DNA from: Hyphomicrobiales bacterium | GTDB lineage: Bacteria > Pseudomonadota > Alphaproteobacteria > Rhizobiales > JACESI01 | Length of the DNA stretch: 64,000 bases | Direction: 5' to 3' | Assembly (NCBI GenBank): GCA_013911885.1 | Contig: JACESI010000007.1 | Location: 99,592 to 163,591 of the forward strand | Shown: positions 1 to 9,912 of the stretch, in pieces | Numbering within the stretch: the stretch's first letter is position 1 | How the letters are laid out: each line of letters starts with the position of its first letter | Made by a program: the position numbers and the translations under genes | The notes under the pieces: generated by a model | What the model was told of the DNA's origin: nothing | The model's input: the letters and a program-made list of their open reading frames with translations, nothing else | The model's database searches: none

Positions 1-695
1 GCTTTGATCTGAGCGAGGGATTTCCCATGCTCACAACCAAAAAACTGCATCTGAAATCCATCGTCCACGAGCTGCTCTGGTTTCTCGCGGGTGACACCAA
101 TATCGCCTATCTGAAGCAGAACGGTGTTTCGATCTGGGACGCCTGGGCGGATGCAAACGGCGATCTCGGGCCGGTCTATGGCTATCAGTGGCGTTCCTGG
201 CCGACGGTCGGTGGCAATGGATCGATTGACCAGATCAGCGCTGTTGTCGAGCAGATCAGGAGCAATCCAGACAGCCGACGCCTCATCGTTTCCGCCTGGA
301 ACCCGGCGCAGGTGGACGCCATGGCCCTGCCGCCCTGCCACGCGCTCTTTCAATTCTACGTCGCGGATGGAAGGCTTTCCTGCCAGCTCTATCAGCGTTC
401 GGCCGATATTTTTCTCGGCGTGCCGTTCAATATCGCGTCCTATGCGCTTCTGACGATGATGATGGCAAGAGTCACCGGGCTCGAAGCTGGCGAATTCATT
501 CATACATTCGGCGATGCGCATCTTTATTCCAATCACGAGGATCAGGCGCGCGAACAGTTGAGCCGCAGGCCGGGTTCGCTTCCCAGAATGCTGATCAGGG
601 ATCGCGGGCAGGGAATATTCGATTTCACCGAGGAAGACTTTACGCTGGTTGATTATGTCGCGGCGCCACATATCAAGGCAGCGGTCGCGGTATGA
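1..695 (+). CDS. thyA: Thymidylate synthase (5' end lies outside the window)
   Basis: Reading frame is open from base 3 ([37 protein letters not shown]...); contains [11 protein letters not shown] and [24 protein letters not shown], typical of ThyA. Confidence 0.97.
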   Translation, partial: FDLSEGFPMLTTKKLHLKSIVHELLWFLAGDTNIAYLKQNGVSIWDAWADANGDLGPVYGYQWRSWPTVGGNGSIDQISAVVEQIRSNPDSRRLIVSAWNPAQVDAMALPPCHALFQFYVADGRLSCQLYQRSADIFLGVPFNIASYALLTMMMARVTGLEAGEFIHTFGDAHLYSNHEDQAREQLSRRPGSLPRMLIRDRGQGIFDFTEEDFTLVDYVAAPHIKAAVAV

Positions 696-1216
696 GCGAC
701 GCGAAGGTGACCCTTTCAATGATCGCGGCTGTCGCGGAAAACGGGATTATCGGCGCCGATAATGACATGCCGTGGCGTCTGTCGACCGATCTCAGGCGCT
801 TCAAGGCGCTGACCATGGGCAAGCCCATCATCATGGGGCGACGGACCTTTCAAAGTGTTGGAAAAGCCTTGCCCGGCCGGCTGAATATCGTGGTCAGCCG
901 TGATCAGTCGCTGGCTTTGGAAGGTGCGGTGGTCGTGGCCTCACTCGAGGCTGCGTTCGACATTGCGCGCCATGATGCGCTGCAATCCGGTATGGGCGAA
1001 ATCATGGTGACCGGGGGCGGGCAGATCTATGCCGAGGCGATCGGTCGCAGCGACCGGCTTTATATCACCCATGTCAAGGCTGCACCGAAAGGCGATACGC
1101 GATTTCCCGATATCGACGAAAGCATCTGGAAAGTCGTTGCGGAAGAACGCTTCCCATCCTCAGAAAAAGATAGCGCCGAGACGGTCTACCGCCTTTATGA
1201 ACGGCGGTCTGCATAG
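692..1216 (+). CDS. folA: Dihydrofolate reductase
   Basis: [54 protein letters not shown]; 4-nt ATGA overlap with thyA. Confidence 0.96.
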   Translation: MSDAKVTLSMIAAVAENGIIGADNDMPWRLSTDLRRFKALTMGKPIIMGRRTFQSVGKALPGRLNIVVSRDQSLALEGAVVVASLEAAFDIARHDALQSGMGEIMVTGGGQIYAEAIGRSDRLYITHVKAAPKGDTRFPDIDESIWKVVAEERFPSSEKDSAETVYRLYERRSA

Positions 1217-1407
1217 TTATCCGGCTCTGCAAGTCTCATCTTACCTGCGTTTGTGCGTGACGATTTAACCATTCGTCTGGGCTTTCATAGCCAATACGGA
1301 TTTTGTTGAGGCATAAACATTGAAAGCTCGGGATGCGTAACCTATAACCCACAACAAGGAACGTGGTGGGATATCCAAATCATTCCCAAAGTTGAGGAAA
1401 TTCGAAT

Positions 1408-2538
1408 ATGCCATGGAGCAATAATACTGGCGGCGGTGGAAACAAGGGTCCTTGGGGCAATCCCGGCGGCGGCAACAATGGCGGCGGCGGACCGTGGGGC
1501 GGTGGCCCTGCGGGTGGTGGCCGTGGCGGCAATCAGCCACCAGACCTTGAAGAAATCCTTCGCCGCGGACAGGAGCGCATCCGGCAGGCCATTCCCGGTG
1601 GTACGCCAAACAGCCTCATGTTTGGGGCCGTCGGGCTCGTGCTTGTCGCCTTGTGGCTTTATCAATGCTTCTATACGATCCAGCCAAACCAGCTTGGTGT
1701 CGAGCTTCTGTTCGGCAAACCCAAGGCCGAGATTTCAAGCCAGGGTCTGCATTTCCACTACTGGCCCTTTGAGACCGTTGAAAAAGCGGCCGTGACCGAG
1801 AACCGTATCGAAATCGGCGGCACGGCGACGCGCGGCGGAGCGGGGCAGGGTCTTATGCTCTCGGGAGACCAGAATATCGTCGAGGTCGCCTTTGTGGTTC
1901 TGTGGCAGATGGTTGATCCGCGTGCTTACCTCTTCAATGTCGAATCGCCTGAAGACATGGTGACCAAGGTCTCCGAAAGCGCCATGCGCGAAGTCGTCGG
2001 GCGCGGTCTCGCGCAGGATATTTTCCGTGACAAGCGCGCCGCAATCTCCGAGGAAGTCCGTGCCATCACACAGGCGACCCTCGAGAGCTACAATGCCGGC
2101 ATTCAGATCAACCGGATTGCAATTGAGAATGTGGCACCGCCGCGCGAAGTGGCTGATGCGTTTGACGAAGTGCAGCGCGCCGAACAGGATGAAGATCGCT
2201 TCGTCGAGGAAGGCAACCGCTATTCGAACCAGAAACTCGGTGCCGCACGCGGAGACGCAGCCAGCATGCGCGAGGCCGCTGCTGCCTACAAGACTCGTGT
2301 CGTCGCTGAAGCTAATGGTGAAGCCCAGCGCTTCGTCTCGGTTTATGAAGAATATGCCAAAGCGCCGGTCGTGACCCGCAAGCGCCTTTTCCTTGAGACG
2401 ATGGAAAAGGTCCTCAAAGGCTCCGACAAGGTAATCCTGGGCAATGATGCCGGCGGACCGGGCGTTGTGCCCTACCTGCCTCTGCCGGAAATCAGAAATC
2501 GCACGTCGGCAACGGCACCAACGGTCAGAGGTCAATAA
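1408..2538 (+). CDS. hflK: FtsH protease modulator HflK (SPFH/band 7 family)
   Basis: Gly-rich N-terminus, one TM segment, SPFH domain; followed directly by hflC. Confidence 0.94.
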   Translation: MPWSNNTGGGGNKGPWGNPGGGNNGGGGPWGGGPAGGGRGGNQPPDLEEILRRGQERIRQAIPGGTPNSLMFGAVGLVLVALWLYQCFYTIQPNQLGVELLFGKPKAEISSQGLHFHYWPFETVEKAAVTENRIEIGGTATRGGAGQGLMLSGDQNIVEVAFVVLWQMVDPRAYLFNVESPEDMVTKVSESAMREVVGRGLAQDIFRDKRAAISEEVRAITQATLESYNAGIQINRIAIENVAPPREVADAFDEVQRAEQDEDRFVEEGNRYSNQKLGAARGDAASMREAAAAYKTRVVAEANGEAQRFVSVYEEYAKAPVVTRKRLFLETMEKVLKGSDKVILGNDAGGPGVVPYLPLPEIRNRTSATAPTVRGQ

Positions 2539-2540
2539 CC

Positions 2541-3509
2541 ATGAACAATCGTTTGCCGATCATTCTGGGCGCGCTTGCCCTTGTTGCCTTCATTGCCTAT
2601 TCCTCGGTATTCGTCGTCAACGAACGCCAGCAGGCGATCGTGCTGCGGTTTGGTGAAATCACCCGACTGATCAAGGACCCCGGCCTGTATTTCAAACTGC
2701 CGACCAACATCGTTGAGACCGTCCAGATCGTTGAGGACCGCCTTCTGCGCCTCGATCTTGAGGACATCACGGTTCAAGTCAGCGGCGGCAAGTTTTATAT
2801 CGTCGATGCCTTTGTGGTCTACCGAATCGAGGATCTCGGGCTGTTCAAGGAGCGGGCTTCGGGCAATATCGATCAGGCCGAACGGCTTCTGCGGACCCGC
2901 CTCAACGATGGCTTGCGTGACGTTTATGGTCGTCGCGGTTTTGAAGCAGCGCTCTCCGAGGAGCGCAATGAAATGATGCTTGAGATTCGCGAACTCCTGA
3001 TTCCGCAGGTTCGCGCTTTCGGCCTCAAGGTTGTCGATGTGCGCGTCCGCCGGACCGATCTCACCCCGGAAGTCTCACAGCAGACCTTCGACCGCATGTC
3101 GGCGGAGCGCCTTGCTGAGGCCGAGCGGCTTCGTGCCCGTGGCCGCGAGGCGGAACAGCGCATCAAGGCGATCGCCGACCGTCAGGTGGTCGAGATCGTT
3201 TCCGAGGCAAGACGCGACAGTGAAATCCTGCGCGGTGAGGGCGATGCCGAACGCAACCGCGTCTTTGCCAGCGCCTTTGGCCGCGATCCGGAATTCTTCG
3301 AGTTCTATCGCTCGATGAGCGCCTATGAAAGCGCGCTCGAGAATTCCGGGACCACGCTGGTTCTGTCACCGGATTCTGAATTCTTCCGCTATTTCGGTGC
3401 AGGCCCGACTGAGCGCAAGCTGCCGACGGCGGGTGAACTGGCGGCCCCAGCCGCCGCAGCCCCGGCAGCGTCGCCTGCCGTGACCCCGCCTGTCGCGCCA
3501 CAACAATAG
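2541..3509 (+). CDS. hflC: Protease modulator HflC
   Basis: SSVFVVNERQQAIVLRFGEI...DPGLYFKLP; SPFH family, paired with hflK. Confidence 0.94.
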   Translation: MNNRLPIILGALALVAFIAYSSVFVVNERQQAIVLRFGEITRLIKDPGLYFKLPTNIVETVQIVEDRLLRLDLEDITVQVSGGKFYIVDAFVVYRIEDLGLFKERASGNIDQAERLLRTRLNDGLRDVYGRRGFEAALSEERNEMMLEIRELLIPQVRAFGLKVVDVRVRRTDLTPEVSQQTFDRMSAERLAEAERLRARGREAEQRIKAIADRQVVEIVSEARRDSEILRGEGDAERNRVFASAFGRDPEFFEFYRSMSAYESALENSGTTLVLSPDSEFFRYFGAGPTERKLPTAGELAAPAAAAPAASPAVTPPVAPQQ

Positions 3510-3522
3510 GCATTCGGGACCG

Positions 3523-3708
3523 ATGAGAGACATCCTCACCGGTCTCGCGCTTGTTCTCGTGATCGAGGGGCTGGCTTATGCGGCCTTTCCCGATCAGGTA
3601 AAATCCATGCTGATCCGGATCAAGGAAACACCGTCCGCGACCTTGAGGATCATTGGGCTTGTGGCGGCTTTTGTTGGTGTTTTCTTGGTCTGGTTTGTGC
3701 GCCTGTGA
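3523..3708 (+). CDS. DUF2065 family small membrane protein
   Basis: 61 aa, two hydrophobic segments, located between hflC and degP as in other proteobacteria. Confidence 0.75.
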   Translation: MRDILTGLALVLVIEGLAYAAFPDQVKSMLIRIKETPSATLRIIGLVAAFVGVFLVWFVRL

Positions 3709-3897
3709 TCGTTGCGCCTTGCCTGAGGCGTTTGCCGCCCATGCGCTCGTCTCTGCTGGTGGCTAAAATCCTGCCGCAATGATCAAATACGCGTTATGCC
3801 AGCCTGATCTTGCTGATGATGATTGCACTTACGTTGATCTTGTCTGAGTTTCGCAACATGGTAAACCTGACTGACGGCACCTTTCGGAGGAAGAGAA

Positions 3898-5424
3898 TTG
3901 ATCCGCGAATCCCTGACTTTTCGCTCCCTGTTATCCCGGAAAAGAGCCGTTCGTGCGATCGCAGTGATCGTATTTCTTACCGTTAGCTCGCTGATTTCCT
4001 CCCTCCAGCCTGCGCGGGCGGAAAACGGGCCGGATTCGATTGCTGATCTGGCTGAAAAGCTGCTTGATGCGGTGGTGAATATTTCAACGGCAACCAATGT
4101 AGGCGGCAGCGCGATCACCCGCAATCGCGGCCCGGAACGACCGAAGGCACCGGACGGTTCGCCCTTTGAAGAGTTTTTTGAAGAGTTTTTCGATCGCCAG
4201 CAAAATGATTCTGCAAAACCACGGCGGGTGCAGTCGCTGGGCTCCGGCTTTGTCATCGACGGCAGCGGCATCATCGTGACCAACAATCACGTTATCGAAG
4301 GTGCGGACGAGATCACGATCAATTTTGCGAATGGCGATGCGCTGACGGCGGAACTCGTCGGCAAGGATGACAAGACCGATCTCGCCGTTTTGAAGGTTAT
4401 GCCAAAAAAGCCACTGACTTTCGTCAGTTTCGGATCATCAGAGGCCATGCGCGTTGGCGACTGGGTGATGGCAATCGGCAATCCTTTCGGACTGACGAGT
4501 TCGGTCACGGTCGGCATTGTCTCCGCGCGCAACCGCGACATCAATTCCGGGCCTTATGACAATTTCCTGCAAACCGATGCAGCGATCAACAAGGGCAATT
4601 CCGGCGGTCCGCTGTTCAATCGCAACGGCGAAGTGATCGGGATCAATACCGCGATCTTCTCGCCCTCCGGTGGCGGATCGGTTGGTGTCGGCTTCGCGGT
4701 GCCGAGTGATACGGCGCTTGCCGTGATTGAGCAATTGCGGGAATTTGGCGAGACGCGGCGCGGCTGGCTTGGCGTACGCATTCAGGAAGTGACCGAAGAT
4801 CTGGCCGAAGGTCTCGGCCTCGACAAGGCCCGTGGCGCGCTGGTTGCCGGCGTCACCGAAACGGGACCAGCCGAAGTCTCGGGCATCAAGGCGGGTGATG
4901 TCGTGACCAAATTCAACGGTCGCGCCATTGCCACAATGAAAGACCTGCCGCGCATGGTCGCTGATACGCCGGTCGGAAAGGCAGTCGATATTGAAGTCCT
5001 GCGTCAGGGCAAGCCGGTCACGCTTTCGGTCACTCTCGGACGTTTGGAAGAGGGCGAGAAAATTGCTGAGGCATCCGGTAACGCGAAGGACGAAGCCGAA
5101 AACGCGCCTGGCGCGGAGGATACCAGCGTCTTTCTTGGCATGACTCTCGAAGAGCTGAGCGATGGGCTGCGCGAGCAATACAAGCTCGACGGTTCGGTGA
5201 GAGGCCTTGTCATCACCGCCGTGGAGGAAGGGTCGAAGGCCGCGGAAAAAGGCATTTCGGAAGGCGAAGTCGTGGTCGAGGTCGGCCAGCAGCCGGTTGC
5301 AACGCGCAAGGACGTGGCAGAGCGCCTTGACGCGCTGAAGAGCCGGAACCGCAAATCAGCGCTTTTCCTGATCGCGAGCGCCGATGGTGAATTGCGGTTT
5401 GTTGCAATTAAGACCGACGAGTGA
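3898..5424 (+). CDS. degP: Do/DegP-like periplasmic serine protease with two PDZ domains
   Basis: Signal peptide; GSGFVIDGSGIIVTNNHVIEGADEI, DLAVLKV, GNSGGPLFN catalytic motif, C-terminal PDZ repeats. Confidence 0.93.
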   Translation: MIRESLTFRSLLSRKRAVRAIAVIVFLTVSSLISSLQPARAENGPDSIADLAEKLLDAVVNISTATNVGGSAITRNRGPERPKAPDGSPFEEFFEEFFDRQQNDSAKPRRVQSLGSGFVIDGSGIIVTNNHVIEGADEITINFANGDALTAELVGKDDKTDLAVLKVMPKKPLTFVSFGSSEAMRVGDWVMAIGNPFGLTSSVTVGIVSARNRDINSGPYDNFLQTDAAINKGNSGGPLFNRNGEVIGINTAIFSPSGGGSVGVGFAVPSDTALAVIEQLREFGETRRGWLGVRIQEVTEDLAEGLGLDKARGALVAGVTETGPAEVSGIKAGDVVTKFNGRAIATMKDLPRMVADTPVGKAVDIEVLRQGKPVTLSVTLGRLEEGEKIAEASGNAKDEAENAPGAEDTSVFLGMTLEELSDGLREQYKLDGSVRGLVITAVEEGSKAAEKGISEGEVVVEVGQQPVATRKDVAERLDALKSRNRKSALFLIASADGELRFVAIKTDE

Positions 5425-5450
5425 AGCCGCCGCGCCTGAATCGGTAATCG

Positions 5451-6335
5451 TCAGGCGACAAAGTCCTGACGGGTATAGCCCTGAAGGAAAAGAAGTGCGG
5501 TCAGATCGCCGTGGCTGATTGAAAAATCAGCCTCAGCGGCAACTTTCGGCTTGGCGTGGACGGCAACGCCGGATCCAGCGAGGCGGATCATGCCGAGATC
5601 GTTCGCGCCGTCTCCAATCGCCATTGCATCTTGTTCCGAAATACCGCGCATTTTGCAGATCTCCTGAAGCGCGATAATTTTCGCCTCCGATCCAAGGATC
5701 GGCTCTTCGACGAGGCCACTCAGAGCGTCGTTCTCCGTCAGAAGCGTGTTGGCGCGGTTTTCGTCAAACCCCAGCCTATGCGCGATCCGCGATGTGAAAA
5801 TCGTAAAGCCACCCGAGACAAGGGCCGTATAGCCGCCATGGGCGCGCATGGTTTGAACGAGTTCGCGCCCGCCGGAGCGAAGCGTGATACGGTCTGCCAC
5901 AACCGCGTCGATGACGGAAAGCGGCAGGCCCTTCAACAGCCCGACACGCTCGCGCAGGGCTGGTTCGAACGCGATTTCACCGCGCATGGCGCGCGCGGTG
6001 ATGGCTGCGACCCGGTCCTTGACGCCAATCATGTCGGCGAGTTCATCAATACATTCCTGCTCGATCATGGTTGAATCCATGTCGGCGATCAAAACCGACT
6101 TCCGGCGTTTGTCCTGATCCTGAAAGGCGAGATCAATTCCGCCTTCATGAAGGCGTGGCGCAACAGCCTCGAACGCGGTGCGTTCCGCCTCGTCAAGCGC
6201 GATATCGCAGGCAACCCCCGGCTGCAACCAGGTAACGGCCACCCTGCGGCCAAGGGCGGCTTCGACATGCGCTATGACCTGATCGGAGATTTGCGGCCTT
6301 GCCGGATGTGATATGAGGGTTGCAACAAGGTTCAT
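5451..6335 (-). CDS. serB: Phosphoserine phosphatase
   Basis: HAD motifs VLIADMDSTMIEQECIDELAD and GDGANDLGMIRLAG; start chosen at MNLVATLISHP rather than the longer ORF start at 6548. Confidence 0.94.
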   Translation of the reverse strand: MNLVATLISHPARPQISDQVIAHVEAALGRRVAVTWLQPGVACDIALDEAERTAFEAVAPRLHEGGIDLAFQDQDKRRKSVLIADMDSTMIEQECIDELADMIGVKDRVAAITARAMRGEIAFEPALRERVGLLKGLPLSVIDAVVADRITLRSGGRELVQTMRAHGGYTALVSGGFTIFTSRIAHRLGFDENRANTLLTENDALSGLVEEPILGSEAKIIALQEICKMRGISEQDAMAIGDGANDLGMIRLAGSGVAVHAKPKVAAEADFSISHGDLTALLFLQGYTRQDFVA

Positions 6336-6353
6336 GGGAACAGGTTTCAAACG

Positions 6354-7304
6354 ATGAAAGAAAGCGCGGTCTTGATAGCCGGACCGACGGCAAGCGGCAA
6401 GTCCTCGCGCGCACTTGCCGAAGCTGAGGCCGCGCGGGCGGCGGGGCGCGCGCCGATCATTGTCAACGCCGATTCCATGCAGGTCTACCGCGAGCTGCGC
6501 GTCATTTCGGCGCGACCCGGACCGGCGGAAGAGGCGCAAGTGCCGCATTGCCTTTATGGTTTTGTCAGCGCGTCAGAAGCCTTCAGCACCGGAGCCTGGC
6601 TTTCCGCAGTGGGCGATCTCATCACGCAATTACCCGCGCGGGCACTGCCGATTTTCGTCGGCGGTACCGGGCTTTACTTCAAGGCGCTGACAGAAGGCTT
6701 TGCCGAAATCCCGCCGATCCCGGCTTCCATAAGGGCAGCGTGGCGGGATGCCTTCGCGCGTGAAGGGGCGGCGGCAATGCATGAGGCTCTCGCGATCCGC
6801 GATCCGGCGGCGGCGGCGGTGATCCGACCATCGGACAGCCAGCGGATCCTGCGCGCGCTTGAGGTGTTCGACGCGTCCGGTCAATCGATTCTGCACTGGC
6901 AGGCGGCGCAGAAGATGGCGGCAATGACGCCGCTCCTCGATCCGGCGGATTGTCGCAAGATCGTGGTCCTGCCGGAGCGCAGCGTTCTCTACGCCGCTAT
7001 CGATGCGCGTTTTGAGGCAATGGTCGACAACGGCGCGCTTTCAGAGGTTGCTGATCTTGCGACCCTCGCGCTCGATCCGATGCTGCCTGCGATGAAGGCG
7101 ATCGGCGTGCCGCAATTGCTTGCTCATCTTGCCGGAGTGCTCTCGCTCGAAGAGGCGATTGACGATGCAAAACGCGAGAGCCGCCGCTATGCCAAGCGAC
7201 AGATGACCTGGCTTCGCAACCAGATGGGCGCGGACTGGTTGCGGCTCGGCCCGGATGATGGCCCGCGACAACAAACTCTTGACAGCAAACATCCATCGTC
7301 TTAA
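6354..7304 (+). CDS. miaA: tRNA dimethylallyltransferase
   Basis: AVLIAGPTASGKS P-loop, NADSMQVYREL, VGGTGLYFKAL. Confidence 0.95.
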   Translation: MKESAVLIAGPTASGKSSRALAEAEAARAAGRAPIIVNADSMQVYRELRVISARPGPAEEAQVPHCLYGFVSASEAFSTGAWLSAVGDLITQLPARALPIFVGGTGLYFKALTEGFAEIPPIPASIRAAWRDAFAREGAAAMHEALAIRDPAAAAVIRPSDSQRILRALEVFDASGQSILHWQAAQKMAAMTPLLDPADCRKIVVLPERSVLYAAIDARFEAMVDNGALSEVADLATLALDPMLPAMKAIGVPQLLAHLAGVLSLEEAIDDAKRESRRYAKRQMTWLRNQMGADWLRLGPDDGPRQQTLDSKHPSS

Positions 7305-7336
7305 CCATCGACGCACTTAAATTTCGAGTGGAAACG

Positions 7337-7390
7337 ATGACACGGTTCATTCTTGTGGTGACGGGGCACATTGCCGGAGAAGCGCACTAG
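7337..7390 (+). CDS. Putative ilv leader peptide MTRFILVVTGHIAGEAH (17 aa)
   Basis: Short ORF with consecutive Ile-Leu-Val-Val codons, directly upstream of an attenuator-type terminator and ilvI; not in the ORF track because of its size. Confidence 0.75.
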   Translation: MTRFILVVTGHIAGEAH

Positions 7391-7418
7391 CTTCTCGGAT
7401 CGGTGATGTGCGGCAACA

Positions 7419-7441
7419 GGCTCCTCAAAGGGGCCTTTTTT
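7419..7441 (+). terminator. Attenuator-like intrinsic terminator upstream of ilvI
   Basis: GGCTCC-tcaaa-GGGGCC followed by TTTTTT; preceded by hairpin GAGAAGC-gcacta-GCTTCTC at 7377-7396. Confidence 0.8.
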
Positions 7442-7529
7442 ATTGCCGCAGTTTGCCTCTCACGACACAATGACGGGGCCGCCCGAAAGCGACGGCAACA
7501 GGTGCAAGCAGCGCCGATGGAGGAAGACG

Positions 7530-9347
7530 ATGGATGCCAGTAACGCAGTGAAGGACGCGATCTTGACCGCCGCGTCCCGCTCTGGAGTTGAAATGACCGG
7601 GGCGCAGATGGTTCTTCAGGCGTTTCGCGACAATGGGGTCGAGCATATTTTCGGCTATCCGGGTGGCGCGGTTCTTCCGATCTATGACGAGATTTTTCAG
7701 CAGGAAGACGTGAAACACATTCTTGTGCGTCACGAGCAGGGCGCAGGCCATGCGGCGGAGGGTTATGCCCGCTCAACCGGCAGGCCGGGTGTCGTTCTCG
7801 TCACCTCCGGTCCCGGTGCGACCAATATGGTGACAGCGCTCACCGACGCGATGATGGATTCGATCCCGCTTGTCTGCATCACCGGTCAGGTGCCGACCCA
7901 TCTCATCGGCAATGATGCGTTTCAGGAATGTGACACGGTCGGCATCACCCGGCCCTGCACGAAGCACAACTGGCTCGTGAAGTCCGTTGATGATCTTCCA
8001 GGCATTCTGCATGAGGCATTTCATGTCGCGACCACCGGCAGGCCCGGTCCGGTCGTTGTCGATATTCCGAAGGATGTTCAGTTCGCAACCGGACTCTATA
8101 CGACCGGACAGCGTCGCTACCACAAGAGCTACAAGCCGCAATTGCAGGGCGATCCGCATGCGATCCGTGCCGCGGTTCACGCGCTTGCGGGCGCGAAACG
8201 CCCGGTGCTTTATACGGGCGGCGGGGTCATCAATTCCGGTGATGGCGCGACGGAGCGGTTGCGCGAACTCGCCGAGATTACCGGGTTTCCGGTGACATCA
8301 ACGCTGATGGGGCTTGGCGCCTATCCGGCATCCGGCAAGCAGTGGCTGGGCATGCTCGGTATGCACGGAACCTATGAAGCCAACATGGTCATGCATGATT
8401 GCGACGTCATGGTCTGTATCGGCGCACGCTTTGATGACCGCATCACCGGGCGCACGGATGCCTTTTCGCCAGGCTCTCTCAAGATCCATATCGACATTGA
8501 CGCATCCTCGATCAACAAGAATATCAAGGTCGATATTCCGATTGTCGGCGATTGCGAACATGTTCTGGCTGCGATGATCCATGTCTGGAAGGAAGAAAAG
8601 CGCAAGGTCGACCCGGTGGCGCACAAGGACTGGTGGAAACAGATCGACCTCTGGCGGGCGCGCAAAAGCCTCGGCTACCGGGCGAACAAGGATGTCATCA
8701 TGCCGCAATATGCCATTGAGCGGTTGTTCGCGCTGAGCAAGGACCATGACACCTACATCACAACCGAAGTCGGTCAGCACCAGATGTGGGCTGCACAATA
8801 TTTCGGCTTCGAAAAACCCAACCGCTGGATGACTTCGGGCGGTCTCGGCACGATGGGATATGGTTTTCCGGCGGCGGTGGGCGTCCAGATCGCTCATCCG
8901 GAAAGCCTCGTCATCGATATAGCGGGCGATGCGTCTATCCAGATGATGCTTCAGGAAATGTCGACCTGTGTTCAATATGAATTGCCGGTCAAGATTTTCA
9001 TTTTGAACAATCAATATATGGGTATGGTGCGGCAATGGCAGCAGCTTTTGCATGGCAATCGCCTGTCGCATTCCTACAGCGATGCGTTGCCGGATTTTGT
9101 GAAACTTGCCGAAGCCTATGGCGGTGTTGGCCTTTATTGCGACAAGCCGGATCAGCTTGACGACAAGATCCGCGAGATGTTCGAGGTCAGGCGTCCGGTG
9201 ATTTTCGATTGCCGCGTCGCGGCGCTCGCCAATTGTTTTCCGATGATCCCTTCCGGCAAGGCGCATAACGAGATGTTGCTCTCGGATGCGGTGAGCGATG
9301 CGGATATCGAAAGTGCGATTGATCGGGAAGGAGCGACCCTCGTCTGA
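7530..9347 (+). CDS. ilvI: Acetolactate synthase large subunit
   Basis: GAQMVLQAFRDNGVEHIFGYPGGAVLPIYDEI; ThDP-binding GDASIQMMLQEM...; start set at 7530 behind GGAGGA, since the 7443 ORF start abuts the terminator. Confidence 0.95.
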   Translation: MDASNAVKDAILTAASRSGVEMTGAQMVLQAFRDNGVEHIFGYPGGAVLPIYDEIFQQEDVKHILVRHEQGAGHAAEGYARSTGRPGVVLVTSGPGATNMVTALTDAMMDSIPLVCITGQVPTHLIGNDAFQECDTVGITRPCTKHNWLVKSVDDLPGILHEAFHVATTGRPGPVVVDIPKDVQFATGLYTTGQRRYHKSYKPQLQGDPHAIRAAVHALAGAKRPVLYTGGGVINSGDGATERLRELAEITGFPVTSTLMGLGAYPASGKQWLGMLGMHGTYEANMVMHDCDVMVCIGARFDDRITGRTDAFSPGSLKIHIDIDASSINKNIKVDIPIVGDCEHVLAAMIHVWKEEKRKVDPVAHKDWWKQIDLWRARKSLGYRANKDVIMPQYAIERLFALSKDHDTYITTEVGQHQMWAAQYFGFEKPNRWMTSGGLGTMGYGFPAAVGVQIAHPESLVIDIAGDASIQMMLQEMSTCVQYELPVKIFILNNQYMGMVRQWQQLLHGNRLSHSYSDALPDFVKLAEAYGGVGLYCDKPDQLDDKIREMFEVRRPVIFDCRVAALANCFPMIPSGKAHNEMLLSDAVSDADIESAIDREGATLV

Positions 9348-9371
9348 TTGTCAGGCGGTCGAAGCACGAGC

Positions 9372-9866
9372 ATGATCAGGATTTTCAGTGCGTTCCTCCT
9401 TATTTTGACGCTCGCAGGCTGCGATATTTTCAAGCCGTCGCGGGTCGACGTTCCGACGACGGATGTTACCATCGTGCCACCGAAGGGTTATGTCGTATCG
9501 AAGCGTTTTCCCGGGGTTGAAGATATTCAAAGCAGCGGGTCGATCACGGTGAATGTCTTCCCGGTGCAGTCGATCGGTTCGCTCGGCGCCCTGTTCGCCT
9601 CGGTCGAGCGGGCGACGCCGACACTCAACAATCGCGGCATCCATGTCGAGGGGACCGAGACCATCACCTGGAAAGGCAAGCCCGTACTGCTTTTTCGCGG
9701 CAACCAGAAGGACGCCAAAGGGGTGATCTACGAGAAGTGGATTGCGGTTTTTGTCGAAGAACGCCCGATCATGGTGGCGTTTCAGGAACCACGGCCCGGA
9801 AAACTGAACGCAGATGCGATCATCGCCGCTTTTGCATCGGTCGATGTCAAGGCCCACGCAGAATGA
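9372..9866 (+). CDS. Putative lipoprotein of unknown function
   Basis: MIRIFSAFLLILTLAGC lipobox; no family recognised. Confidence 0.7.
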   Translation: MIRIFSAFLLILTLAGCDIFKPSRVDVPTTDVTIVPPKGYVVSKRFPGVEDIQSSGSITVNVFPVQSIGSLGALFASVERATPTLNNRGIHVEGTETITWKGKPVLLFRGNQKDAKGVIYEKWIAVFVEERPIMVAFQEPRPGKLNADAIIAAFASVDVKAHAE

Positions 9867-9912
9867 CGCCTCGCGCTGCGCTTTTCTCAGGTGCCTCAGC
9901 GGACCTTCGGTT

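Noticed and set aside
1735-2535. 266-aa minus-strand ORF
   Set aside because: Antisense to hflK, no recognisable domain
7443-7529. N-terminal extension of ilvI in the ORF track (MPQFASHDTMTG...)
   Set aside because: Begins two bases after the attenuator T-tract with no RBS; the 7530 ATG has a good GGAGGA
8298-9266. 322-aa minus-strand ORF
   Set aside because: Antisense to ilvI, a typical shadow ORF
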